The notes under the pieces: model-generated
Seen by the model: only the letters and a program-made list of their open reading frames with translations
What the model was told of the DNA's origin: nothing
The model's database searches: none
Shown: positions 22,900 through 32,796 of the stretch, piece by piece
How positions within the stretch are numbered: the first letter of the stretch is position 1
Layout: every line of letters starts with the position of its first letter
Source of the DNA: Agathobaculum ammoniilyticum
GTDB taxonomy: Bacteria; Bacillota; Clostridia; Oscillospirales; Butyricicoccaceae
Reading direction: 5' to 3'
DNA: 64,000 bases
Assembly: GCF_025567315.1 (NCBI RefSeq)
Contig: NZ_JAOQJE010000004.1
Coordinates: 124,001 to 188,000, forward strand
Made by a program: the position numbers and the translations under genes

Positions 22900-25182
22900 A
22901 TGGTGAACAAAAATCAACTGCTGCGCCGGCTGGCGGCGCTGGCCTGCCTGCTGCTGCTCTGTGCAGGGTTGGCCGGCGGGCAGCTCGTGCAGCTGCAGCT
23001 TGTGAACGGCGAGGATTACGTCCGCCAGTCGGCGTACTGGCTGACGACCACCTCGACGGTTTCCGCCGCGCGCGGCGAGATACTCGACCGGTACGGCCGG
23101 CCGATGGTGACGAACAAAACCGAGTTTTCGCTGGTACTGGTCTATTCGGCCTGGGAGCAGGAGGGGCAGGCGGCGCGCCTGCTCGATCTGGCGGCGCGGG
23201 TCAAGGCGGACGCGGCGGCCGCCGCGGCAAACACGGCGCAGAACGGGGACGGGGACGATACGGACACGGAGAACGGCGCCGCCGCTGCGGCAGAGAGTAC
23301 GGCCGAGCTGAACGATATTCTGCCCATCAGCGATACCGCCCCATACGCCTATACCACGGATGCGGCGACCAGCGATGGCGCCAGACTTTCCAAATATATC
23401 AAGGACAGTGCGGACACGCTTAGCCTGACCGCGGTCCAGCAGGCGATCGCGGACGCGAAAGCGCGTCAGGAGCAGAACCCGCGCACGGATGAGGAAACCG
23501 GCGAGGTGATCGACGAGGTGAACGCGCTGGATGCGACCACGCTGGTTTCCGCCGCGGACTTCCTTAGCGCGATGAGGGACTATCTGGACCGCAACTGGGG
23601 GCTTCCGGAAACGATGACGGACGCGGATACCCGCACGCTGGTCGGCTTGTATTATACCATGCGGCAGAACGGCTTTGACAACCGCACGAATTTCACATTT
23701 GCAACCGGCATATCGATCGACCTGATCGCATATATCAAGGAGCACCATCAGGATTACGCCGGAGTTGAGGTGGAAAGCCAGGCCGTGCGGCAGTATGATA
23801 CGGAATACGCCGCGCACCTGCTCGGCCGCGCGGCTACGATGTGGGCCGAGGAGTGGAGCGGCGATGCATACGGCGGTCCGTATCAGGGCAAGGCCGGCTA
23901 TAAGATGAACGATATCACCGGAAAGACCGGCCTGGAGCTGGCGCTTGAGCCGTACCTGCACGGCACGGCAGGCTCCAGCACGGTGCAGACCGATCTGGGC
24001 GGTCAAGCGGTCAACGAGCAGGCAAGCTCCTATGCCGCGCCCCAGCCGGGCGATAACGTGGTCACGACGATCGACCTCGACCTGCAGGCCGCGGCCGAGG
24101 AGTCTCTTGCGGAAAACCTTGCGCAGTATGGGCGGGGCGGGGCGGCGGTCGCGATCGACCCCAATTCGGGCGAGGTGCTTGCGATGGCCTCCTATCCGAC
24201 CTACAGCCTGGAAAACTATGTGGAGGAGGCGGAGGCGCGGAACGAGGACGCCCGCTCGCCGGAATTCAACCGCGCGACTTTGGGCGTATACGAACCCGGC
24301 TCCACCTTTAAGGTACTCAGCGCGATCGCGGCGCTGGAAGAGGGTATCATTGACGCGAACACCACGATCACCTGCACGGGCGAGTTCGAATACGGCGGGC
24401 AGACGTTCCACTGCAACAACCATTCCCAGCCCATGACGCTCGACGTGACGCAGGCGATTAAATATTCCTGCAACACATTCTTCTATACTGTGGGACGGGA
24501 GCTGACCGGCAAGCGGCTCGAACGATGGGACGCCAAGTTTGGCCTGGGCATGCTGACCGGAATAGAGGTGGACGAGGCGGCGGGCCGCGCGGCCGGACCG
24601 ACCTACCGTGAGCAGATGGTCGCGGCCGACCCGACGCTGCAGGACTGGCTCGGCGGCGACGACGTGCAGGCCGCGATCGGCCAGTCGGACAACGGCTTCA
24701 CGCCGCTGCAGCTTGCCAATTATATCGCGGCCGTGGTCAACGGCGGCACGCTGTATCGGCCCACTTTGGTCAAAAGTGTCAAGAGCTATGACTACTCCGA
24801 GGTGGTCAAGAGCGAAACTGCGGAAGTCAAAAATACAATCGAGATGTCTGATACGACGGTTGATTTGGTCATGACCGGCATGAGCGAGGTAACCGACGAG
24901 GGCGGCACTGCGGGCAGCGTGTTCGCGGACTACCCGATCAAGGTTGGCGGCAAGACCGGTACGGCTGAGGCTATTGAAAACGGGATAAAATTCGACAACG
25001 GCCTGTTTATCGCCTTCGCCCCGTTCGACGATCCCGAAATCGTGATCTGCGTCGTGGGTGAGGGCGCGGAGCACGGCTCATCGGTAACGCCGATCGTGCG
25101 CGATATGCTGGATACCTACTTCCAGACAGGCGACGTGGATACGGTGAAATCCGTGCAGCAGGAAAATGTGATCGTACCTTGA
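22900..25182 (+). CDS. mrdA: penicillin-binding protein 2 (peptidoglycan transpeptidase)
   Basis: A 760-aa class B penicillin-binding protein, membrane-anchored by one helix (about 10-28). ARGEILDRYGRPMVTN is the pedestal/dimerisation motif. The transpeptidase triad is complete: STFK (serine nucleophile), SCN and KTGT. An alanine/aspartate-rich low-complexity insertion at about residues 100-135, with acidic and Asn/Thr stretches, distinguishes it from short relatives. It cross-links peptidoglycan during elongation with MreC and MreD encoded upstream. ATG 22900 follows AAAAGAGGAATCCC. Confidence 0.92.
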   Translation: MVNKNQLLRRLAALACLLLLCAGLAGGQLVQLQLVNGEDYVRQSAYWLTTTSTVSAARGEILDRYGRPMVTNKTEFSLVLVYSAWEQEGQAARLLDLAARVKADAAAAAANTAQNGDGDDTDTENGAAAAAESTAELNDILPISDTAPYAYTTDAATSDGARLSKYIKDSADTLSLTAVQQAIADAKARQEQNPRTDEETGEVIDEVNALDATTLVSAADFLSAMRDYLDRNWGLPETMTDADTRTLVGLYYTMRQNGFDNRTNFTFATGISIDLIAYIKEHHQDYAGVEVESQAVRQYDTEYAAHLLGRAATMWAEEWSGDAYGGPYQGKAGYKMNDITGKTGLELALEPYLHGTAGSSTVQTDLGGQAVNEQASSYAAPQPGDNVVTTIDLDLQAAAEESLAENLAQYGRGGAAVAIDPNSGEVLAMASYPTYSLENYVEEAEARNEDARSPEFNRATLGVYEPGSTFKVLSAIAALEEGIIDANTTITCTGEFEYGGQTFHCNNHSQPMTLDVTQAIKYSCNTFFYTVGRELTGKRLERWDAKFGLGMLTGIEVDEAAGRAAGPTYREQMVAADPTLQDWLGGDDVQAAIGQSDNGFTPLQLANYIAAVVNGGTLYRPTLVKSVKSYDYSEVVKSETAEVKNTIEMSDTTVDLVMTGMSEVTDEGGTAGSVFADYPIKVGGKTGTAEAIENGIKFDNGLFIAFAPFDDPEIVICVVGEGAEHGSSVTPIVRDMLDTYFQTGDVDTVKSVQQENVIVP

Positions 25183-25233
25183 TAAAATCCTGTATAAAAA
25201 AGCGGAAGCGTGACAAAAAATTTGCATAAACGC

Positions 25234-25262
25234 TTGTAAATTCGACATGTGTGGTTTATAAT
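25234..25262 (+). promoter_or_regulatory. promoter of the minD-like gene
   Basis: TTGTAA (25234-25239), 17 bp, TATAAT (25257-25262). It gives the minD-like gene a start independent of the PBP2 transcript. Confidence 0.7.
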
Positions 25263-25296
25263 GTCAATATAGTTTTATCATTTCGGAGGCGGTAGA

Positions 25297-26037
25297 TTGA
25301 AGGTCATTCTGGTTGCGTCCGGCAAGGGCGGCACGGGAAAAACCTCCTTTACGGCAGGTGTGGGCGCGGCGCTGTCGCAGCGCGGCCACCGCGTGCTCCT
25401 GATCGACGGCGACTGCGGCCTCCGCAATCTGGATATCGTGCTCGGCATGTCGGACAGGGTGGTGTATTCTTTTGCCGATGTGGCGGGCGGCGCGGTGCCG
25501 CTGGAAACCGCGATGGCGCGGCATCCGGACTATGAAGCGCTATACTTACTGACCGCGCCCGTGGCTTTGCCCGCGCTCAGCGAGCGCGGCATGGAGCAGC
25601 TCGCCGTGCAGGCGGAGGAGGCGGGAATCGAGTACCTCCTCATCGACGGGCCTGCGGGGCTGCCCGCCGAGTTGTCGTGGCTGGCGCACATCTCTACGCA
25701 GGCAGTCGTCGTAACCTCGACCGACCGCGCCTGCATTCGCGGTGCGGAACGGTGCGCGCGCAAGCTGGAGGAAGAATACTGCATCGCGCGGATCCGGATG
25801 GTCCTTAACCGCATCCGGCCGCAGTTGATCTGCCGCGGCAAGGCGGGCAATATCGACGACGCGATGGACGAAGCAGGCTTACCGCTGCTGGGGGTCGTTC
25901 CGGAGGACGAGGACCTGATCTCCTGCGGCAATAGTGGAAAAAGCATTTTTGCGGTCAAGCACACCGGCGCGGCGCGCGCTTTCCAAAACATCGCGCGGCG
26001 GCTGGACGGAGAACGCGTTCCACTGATAAAAATCTGA
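25297..26037 (+). CDS. MinD-like P-loop ATPase lacking the C-terminal membrane helix
   Basis: A 246-aa ParA/MinD ATPase. The deviant Walker A SGKGGTGKTS (residues 8-17), LIDGDCGLRNLDIVLGM and DGPAGL are characteristic of MinD. The protein ends ARRLDGERVPLIKI, where MinD proteins continue for about 20 residues into an amphipathic membrane-targeting helix, so this part is missing. No minC or minE is in the window. TTG 25297 follows GGAGGCGGTAGA. It may still be a division-site regulator or a related cargo-positioning ATPase. Confidence 0.85.
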   Translation: MKVILVASGKGGTGKTSFTAGVGAALSQRGHRVLLIDGDCGLRNLDIVLGMSDRVVYSFADVAGGAVPLETAMARHPDYEALYLLTAPVALPALSERGMEQLAVQAEEAGIEYLLIDGPAGLPAELSWLAHISTQAVVVTSTDRACIRGAERCARKLEEEYCIARIRMVLNRIRPQLICRGKAGNIDDAMDEAGLPLLGVVPEDEDLISCGNSGKSIFAVKHTGAARAFQNIARRLDGERVPLIKI

Positions 26038-26082
26038 ACCGAGTGGAAGAGTAGCTTAGGAAGGAAAGGGGATGTCCTTGAA

Positions 26083-26499
26083 ATGAATATTGCATTAATC
26101 GCGCACGACCGCAAAAAGGAATTGATGGTACAGTTCTGCATGGCGTATTGCGGCGTCCTGGCAAAACATAATATCTGCGCAACCGGCACGACGGGAAAAT
26201 TCGTCGAAGAAGCGACCGGACTGAAAATAGACAAGTGCCTTGCGGGCATGCAGGGTGGCGAGGAGCAGATCTCCGCGCGCGTTGCTTACAATGAGATCGA
26301 CCTTGTCCTGTTCTTCCGCGATCCGATGTCCAATTCGCAGTACGAGCCGGACCTCCATGCGATCGCGCGGCTGTGCGATATGCATAATATCCCGATCGCG
26401 ACCAATTCGGCAACGGCTGAAATGCTCATCCTCGGCTTGGACCGCGGCGATCTGGACTGGCGAAATATCGTAAATCCGAAAAACAGTTCGAGAAAATAA
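26083..26499 (+). CDS. mgsA: methylglyoxal synthase
   Basis: A 138-aa enzyme converting dihydroxyacetone phosphate to methylglyoxal and phosphate, a glycolytic bypass. ALIAHDRKKELM, ATGTTGKF, MQGGEEQI and LFFRDPMSNS (catalytic aspartate) are all present. ATG 26083 follows AAGGAAAGGGG. The gene lies 45 bp after the minD-like gene and may be co-transcribed, as in other Firmicutes. Confidence 0.95.
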   Translation: MNIALIAHDRKKELMVQFCMAYCGVLAKHNICATGTTGKFVEEATGLKIDKCLAGMQGGEEQISARVAYNEIDLVLFFRDPMSNSQYEPDLHAIARLCDMHNIPIATNSATAEMLILGLDRGDLDWRNIVNPKNSSRK

Positions 26500-26514
26500 C
26501 AATAGGACACAACT

Positions 26515-26544
26515 GCACCGGATGGGCCTGCGCCCGTTCGGTGC
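26515..26544 (+). promoter_or_regulatory. hairpin in the hisS leader
   Basis: GCACCG pairs with CGGTGC, and inside it GGGC pairs with GCCC. It lies 32 bp before the hisS start and lacks a T-run, so it is not a terminator. RNA stability or translation control is possible; no T-box specifier or NCCA-binding bulge was found. Confidence 0.35.
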
Positions 26545-26575
26545 ATCCGTCTGTCTTGAGGAGAATCAAAACGCT

Positions 26576-27937
26576 ATGGAAAAAGTGAAACCGAGAACCC
26601 TGTCCGGCTTTATGGAACTGCTGCCCGCGCCGCAGGTGCAGATGGAGCGCATCATGCAGGTGCTGCGCGAAACCTATGCACTGTACGGCTTTTATCCGCT
26701 GGACACCCCGCTGATCGAGTCCTCCGAGGTGCTGCTGGCCAAGGGAGGCGGCGAAACCGAGAAGCAGATCTACCGCTTCACCAAGGGCGACAGCGACCTG
26801 TCCCTACGCTTCGACCTGACCGTGCCGCTGGCGAAATACGTCGCCCAGCATTACGGCGAACTGACGTTCCCGTTCCGCCGCTTCCAGATCGGTAAGGTTT
26901 ACCGCGGCGAGCGCGCGCAGCGCGGCCGCTTCCGCGAGTTCTATCAGGCGGATATCGACGTGATCGGCGACGGCAAGCTGGATATCATCAACGAGGCCGA
27001 GGTGCCGAGCATTATCTACAAGACCTTTACCGCGCTGGGACTCGAGCGCTTCAAAATCCGCATCAACAACCGCAAGGTATTGAACGGCTTTTTCGCCATC
27101 CTCGGCCTGACCGACAAGGCGGGTGACGTGATGCGCACAATTGACAAGCTGGAAAAGATCGGCGCGGAAAGGGTGAAGGCCATCCTGGTGGACGACTTCG
27201 GCGTGGCCGCCGAAACCGCAGACGAACTGCTGGCGTTCATCGCCACCCCGGGCGGCACGGCGGGCATCCTCGCCGCGCTCGAGGGCTACAAGGGCAAAAA
27301 CGAGGTGTTCGACCAGGGCGCGGACGAGCTGAAAACCGTCGCGCGGTACATGCAGGCTTTCGGCGTGCCGGACGACCACTTTGAGATCGACCTGACCATC
27401 GCGCGCGGGCTGGATTACTACACCGGCACGGTGTACGAGACTGCGATGCTCGACCATCCGGAGATCGGCTCGATCTGCTCGGGCGGCCGGTACGACAACC
27501 TCGCGGAATACTATACGGACAAGCAGCTGCCGGGCGTGGGCATCTCGATTGGCCTGACGCGCCTGTTCTATGTGCTGGGCGAGCAGGGCTACCTGAACGA
27601 CAAGATGAACCGCGCGCCCGCGGACGTGCTCATCCTGCCCATGACTGACGACATGGGCGCGGCGATCGCGCTGGCGACCAGCCTGCGCGGCGCGGGTATC
27701 CGCACCCAGCTTTACAGCGAGCAGAAAAAGTTCAAGCACAAGATCGGCTACGCGGACAAGCTCGGCATCCCCTATGTGATATTCCACGGGGAGGACGAGA
27801 TCAGGGAGGGTGTTGTCGCGGTCAAGGATATGGAGACCGGCGAGCAGGTCAAGGTATCGCTGAAGGAGGCGGTCGTCCGCATCCAAGCGGGACTGGCCGC
27901 GAAAAACCAGGGCAAAGTCATTTGTGACAGGGTATAA
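26576..27937 (+). CDS. hisS: histidine-tRNA ligase-type protein
   Basis: A 453-aa class II aminoacyl-tRNA synthetase. Motif 2 is RFQIGKVYRGERAQRGRFREFYQ, and the histidine-specific LTIARGLDYYTGTVYE and GGRYDNL motifs are present, followed by the C-terminal anticodon-binding domain. These distinguish it from the paralogue HisZ. ATG 26576 is chosen for GAGGAGA upstream; the open frame extends back into the leader. Two small membrane protein genes and aspS follow, the hisS-aspS pairing being common in Firmicutes. Confidence 0.93.
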   Translation: MEKVKPRTLSGFMELLPAPQVQMERIMQVLRETYALYGFYPLDTPLIESSEVLLAKGGGETEKQIYRFTKGDSDLSLRFDLTVPLAKYVAQHYGELTFPFRRFQIGKVYRGERAQRGRFREFYQADIDVIGDGKLDIINEAEVPSIIYKTFTALGLERFKIRINNRKVLNGFFAILGLTDKAGDVMRTIDKLEKIGAERVKAILVDDFGVAAETADELLAFIATPGGTAGILAALEGYKGKNEVFDQGADELKTVARYMQAFGVPDDHFEIDLTIARGLDYYTGTVYETAMLDHPEIGSICSGGRYDNLAEYYTDKQLPGVGISIGLTRLFYVLGEQGYLNDKMNRAPADVLILPMTDDMGAAIALATSLRGAGIRTQLYSEQKKFKHKIGYADKLGIPYVIFHGEDEIREGVVAVKDMETGEQVKVSLKEAVVRIQAGLAAKNQGKVICDRV

Positions 27938-27940
27938 ATC

Positions 27941-28114
27941 ATGCGGCCGGCCTATACGCTGATCGCCTGCATCACGGGGATGGCGCTTGCCTTTGTGGAA
28001 GGTCAATGGGTCGTGTTCGTGCCGTTGCTGCTGGTCGGCTTGGGACAGGCGGTTTCGCTGGTGCGACAGGTCCGTGCGCAGGACAGGCAGGATGACGGGG
28101 AGGACGAACGGTGA
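27941..28114 (+). CDS. small membrane protein (57 aa)
   Basis: A 57-aa frame, MRPAYTLIACITGMALAFVE onward, with two short hydrophobic helices and a charged C-terminus (QDRQDDGEDER). ATG 27941 lies three bases after the hisS stop; its own stop overlaps the GTG start of the next gene (GTGA). The coupling supports it as real although it has no clear ribosome binding site of its own. Function unknown. Confidence 0.5.
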   Translation: MRPAYTLIACITGMALAFVEGQWVVFVPLLLVGLGQAVSLVRQVRAQDRQDDGEDER

Positions 28115-28338
28115 AACAACTGGTTTGGGGCTGTGCGCAGATGCTGCTGGGCATGCAGACCGTGTTGCTCGGCGTACTGCTTTACTGGATGCCGCACACA
28201 GCGGACATGGGCGAGAGCCTGTCGCTTGCTTTGGTGCTCATCAGCATTTTCCTTCTGATTTGCGGGATTGTCACTATGATTGCAGGCTACTGGAATCATG
28301 TGTGTCCCTCGCTGCATACGAAAGACGATAACAAATAA
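28111..28338 (+). CDS. small membrane protein (75 aa)
   Basis: A 75-aa protein with two transmembrane helices (about 8-27 and 37-60). GTG 28111 has GGGGAGG about ten bases upstream and overlaps the stop of the preceding small gene. It lies between hisS and aspS, 23 bp before aspS. No recognised family. The pair of small membrane proteins may form a complex, but that is inferred only from their coupling. Confidence 0.6.
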   Translation: MKQLVWGCAQMLLGMQTVLLGVLLYWMPHTADMGESLSLALVLISIFLLICGIVTMIAGYWNHVCPSLHTKDDNK

Positions 28339-28361
28339 CATTTGATAAGGATTGATAGAAC

Positions 28362-30173
<1,812 letters not shown>

Positions 30174-30251
30174 CGGGCCTTGGCCCGTAAAAGCCGTTGC
30201 GGCGGATGCTGCAGCGGCTTTCCTGTATCGCGGAAAAAGGAGAAAGCAAAC

Positions 30252-32204
30252 GTGTGTCCCGAATGTAAAAAACGAGAAAAGATTGGGAAAATAATTGGTT
30301 ATGTCGTGGATATCGCCTTGGCGGCGGCGGTATTTTATGCCGCAGTGTACCTGCTGCGCAAGGGCTCGATCCATTACCGGCCGGAGAGCCAGTGGCCGCT
30401 CGGCATCCTGACCGGCCTGCCGCTTGTGCTGCGGCCCCGAAAAAGAGCGACCGCGCCCGAGCTGCTGATACACGATGTACTGGTGCTGCTCTCCGCATCG
30501 TCGTTCGCCCTGCTGCTGACCGAGTATGTGGTCAAGGGCGGTATCCTGATCGGCAACGTACAGATCTGGCAGGGATATGTCTACCATGCGGCGATTTTCG
30601 GCATCGTCTATTGGATCGTCTGCAATATACGGCTCACGGTGTGCATCGGCATGGGCATCACGATGGTATATGCGCTGATCGACCATTATGTGACCGTGTT
30701 CCGCGGCACGCCGGTCCTGCTGAGCGATTTGTTCGCCGTCGGCACGGCCAAAAATGTAGCGGCGAGCTACTCGGTGCCGGTCGAGCTTTCGGTCCTGCAG
30801 ACCGTGGCGATCGCGGCGTTGCTCTGTGCTGCGGTCTGGCGGGTGCGGCGTCCGGCGTCCGCGCCACGGCGCTGGCAGTTCGCGGCCTGCTCCCTGCTGA
30901 TGGGATGCTGGCTCTATGGGCTGGGGCTTGCCGGAAACAGCTTCGGCTTCTGGCAGGGCAATCTGGAATACAGCGAGTGGTATTACTTCTGCCGCACGGC
31001 GGAGAATGCGGTTGTGAAAAAGCCCGCGGGCTATTCGGAGACGGTGCTGGAACAGGCGGCGCAGGCGTATGCCGGCCGGTCCGGAGCAGTGCAGCCCAAT
31101 ATTATCATGATTATGAATGAATCCTTTGCCGACCTCAAAAGCATCGGCGATTTTGAGACGAATGAGGATTATATGCCCTTTATTCACTCTCTGGCGGAAG
31201 CGGAGAATACGATCAGCGGCGACCTGCTGGTATCCACGTTCGGCGGCGGCACGGCGACGACCGAGTTCGAGGTGCTGACAGGGGATACCATGGCCTTCCT
31301 GCCGTTCGGCTGCTCGCCCTATCAAATGTATGTCAAGAGTGAAACGCCGGGGCTGGTATCCGGCCTGGAGGCGCAGGGCTACCAGACGGTTTCCCTCCAC
31401 CCCTATCTGGCGACCTCCTGGAATCGCCAGCAGGTCTATGAGCGCTTGGGTTTTGACCGCCAGTTGTACGAAACGGATTTTTCGGACGATGCCGCGCGGC
31501 TGCGCGGTTATATCAGCGACAGTGCAGATTACCGGAAGATCATCGAGTTGTACGAGGCAAAGCCGGCGGGCGAGCCGCTGTTTGTGTTCAACGTCACGAT
31601 GCAAAACCATGGGGGATATGGGCCGTCTGACGATCCGGCATTTGAGGAACGTATCCGTCTCACCGGCGCATATGAGGGGAAGTACCCGCAGGTGGATCAA
31701 TACCTGTCGCTGGTGCGGTACAGCGATGAAGCGGTCGAGCAGTTGGTCGCATATTTTTCACAGGTGGACGAGCCGACGGCCATCATCTTTTTTGGGGACC
31801 ACCAGCCGAATGTGACCAGCGCTTTCTACGACGATCTGTTCGGCAATACGGAGGCAGCTCGCACACGAGAGGAAAAGCAGGCCAAGCTGACCACGCCGTT
31901 CTTCATCTGGGCGAACTATGATATCGAGGAACGGGCAGGGGTGCAGATCAGCGCGAACTACCTGTCCGCCTATGCGCTGGACGCGCTGGGCTGCGCGGTG
32001 TCGGGCTATGACCAGCTGCGTCTCGCGGCGCGGGAGCAGGTGCCGTGCATCAACAACTACGGCTATTACCTGGCGGGCGGCGCGTGGCGCGATTCCTCGG
32101 GCGCGGCGGCGGAGCCGGCTCTGTCGCTCTATCAGCACGTGCAATACGCGCAGCTGTTTGACCCGAAAAGACGGATTGACGCCTGGTACGAGCCGCTGGC
32201 GTAG
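30252..32204 (+). CDS. LTA-synthase-like sulfatase family membrane protein
   Basis: A 650-aa protein with five N-terminal transmembrane helices (to about residue 245) and an extracellular sulfatase-fold domain. MNESFADL gives the metal-binding glutamate, GGGTATTEFEVLTG the catalytic threonine region, and FFGDHQPNV the Asp-His metal ligands. It should transfer or hydrolyse phosphoglycerol-type head groups on the cell surface. I take GTG 30252 (MCPECKKREK) because AAAGGAG lies nine bases upstream; an in-frame start at 30180 lacks this. It may be a glycerophosphotransferase for another glycopolymer instead of lipoteichoic acid. Confidence 0.85.
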   Translation: MCPECKKREKIGKIIGYVVDIALAAAVFYAAVYLLRKGSIHYRPESQWPLGILTGLPLVLRPRKRATAPELLIHDVLVLLSASSFALLLTEYVVKGGILIGNVQIWQGYVYHAAIFGIVYWIVCNIRLTVCIGMGITMVYALIDHYVTVFRGTPVLLSDLFAVGTAKNVAASYSVPVELSVLQTVAIAALLCAAVWRVRRPASAPRRWQFAACSLLMGCWLYGLGLAGNSFGFWQGNLEYSEWYYFCRTAENAVVKKPAGYSETVLEQAAQAYAGRSGAVQPNIIMIMNESFADLKSIGDFETNEDYMPFIHSLAEAENTISGDLLVSTFGGGTATTEFEVLTGDTMAFLPFGCSPYQMYVKSETPGLVSGLEAQGYQTVSLHPYLATSWNRQQVYERLGFDRQLYETDFSDDAARLRGYISDSADYRKIIELYEAKPAGEPLFVFNVTMQNHGGYGPSDDPAFEERIRLTGAYEGKYPQVDQYLSLVRYSDEAVEQLVAYFSQVDEPTAIIFFGDHQPNVTSAFYDDLFGNTEAARTREEKQAKLTTPFFIWANYDIEERAGVQISANYLSAYALDALGCAVSGYDQLRLAAREQVPCINNYGYYLAGGAWRDSSGAAAEPALSLYQHVQYAQLFDPKRRIDAWYEPLA

Positions 32205-32251
32205 ATTTTTGGGCGACAAGCCGCTAAGGGGGTTCCCGCCCCCACAGCTTT

Positions 32252-32338
32252 ATGGTATAATAGCCGCAAAGCGACTATTATATATTTATTTCACATGATT
32301 ATGCCACAGCGGCCCTTAGAGGCCGCTGTGGCATAATG
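32252..32338 (+). repeat. two-hairpin intergenic repeat, copy 1
   Basis: Hairpin A is TATAATAGCCGC-AAA-GCGACTATTATA (32256-32282, one mismatch). A linker containing ATTTCAC follows, then hairpin B with perfect 17-bp arms (32298-32314 and 32321-32337) reading ATTATGCCACAGCGGCC. A second copy in reverse orientation is at 57241-57362. The arms contain TGGTATAAT-type extended -10 sequences, so it might also act as a promoter. Confidence 0.75.
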
Positions 32339-32363
32339 GGATCATGACAGGAGGGGATTGACC

Positions 32364-32756
32364 ATGAAAGAACTCTATAAAGGGCTTGCCCATGTGGCGG
32401 TCAATACGGCGGACATGGAGGAAAGCATCGCGTTTTACGAAAAGATCGGCGGCACGGTCACCGCGCGTTCGAGCGTGGGTGAAAAGCTGTTGGCGCTGGT
32501 CGAGTTCGGCGGTCTGGTGCTGGAGCTGATCCAGCCACCGGCAGGCGAGCTGGTACCTTCGGGTGTCGGCAGCATCCCGCATTTTGCCGTGTATGTGGAT
32601 GATCTGGACAAGGTGGTGGCGGCGATCAAGGCCGCGGGTGTGTTTTCGTTCACCACGCCGGAAAAGCGCGTGCTGCCCGACACCTTCGGCGGCCTGCAGA
32701 ACTGGTTTTTCACCGGACCGTCCGGCGAACAGATAGAATTGCTGCAAATGCTGTAA
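32364..32756 (+). CDS. VOC family protein (glyoxalase/methylmalonyl-CoA epimerase-like)
   Basis: A 130-aa vicinal-oxygen-chelate protein with two beta-alpha-beta-beta-beta modules. HVAVNTADMEESIAFYEKIGG opens the first and HFAVYVDDLDKVVAAIKAAG the second. GPSGEQIELLQ ends it with a typical metal-ligand glutamate; His in HVAVN, Glu in VLELIQ and His in HFAVY are the other ligands. It could be a glyoxalase (a methylglyoxal synthase is encoded 6 kb upstream) or an epimerase; the sequence does not decide. ATG 32364 follows CAGGAGGGG. Confidence 0.8.
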   Translation: MKELYKGLAHVAVNTADMEESIAFYEKIGGTVTARSSVGEKLLALVEFGGLVLELIQPPAGELVPSGVGSIPHFAVYVDDLDKVVAAIKAAGVFSFTTPEKRVLPDTFGGLQNWFFTGPSGEQIELLQML

Positions 32757-32760
32757 AGAG

Positions 32761-32796
32761 AAAAAGTCATGGCGGTTTTTCGCCATGACTTTTTTA
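32761..32796. terminator. bidirectional terminator
   Basis: AAAAAGTCATGGCG pairs with CGCCATGACTTTTT across GTTTTT. It separates the VOC gene from convergent purF. Confidence 0.9.

Noticed and set aside
22381..25074. Very long open frame (about 900 codons) on the minus strand opposite mreD, PBP2
   Set aside because: It mirrors the coding strand of clear mreD and mrdA genes, a common effect of high GC content; its translation has no recognisable domain and no ribosome binding site.
26500..26575. T-box leader for hisS
   Set aside because: The leader is too short and lacks a specifier loop and the T-box sequence; only a simple hairpin is present.
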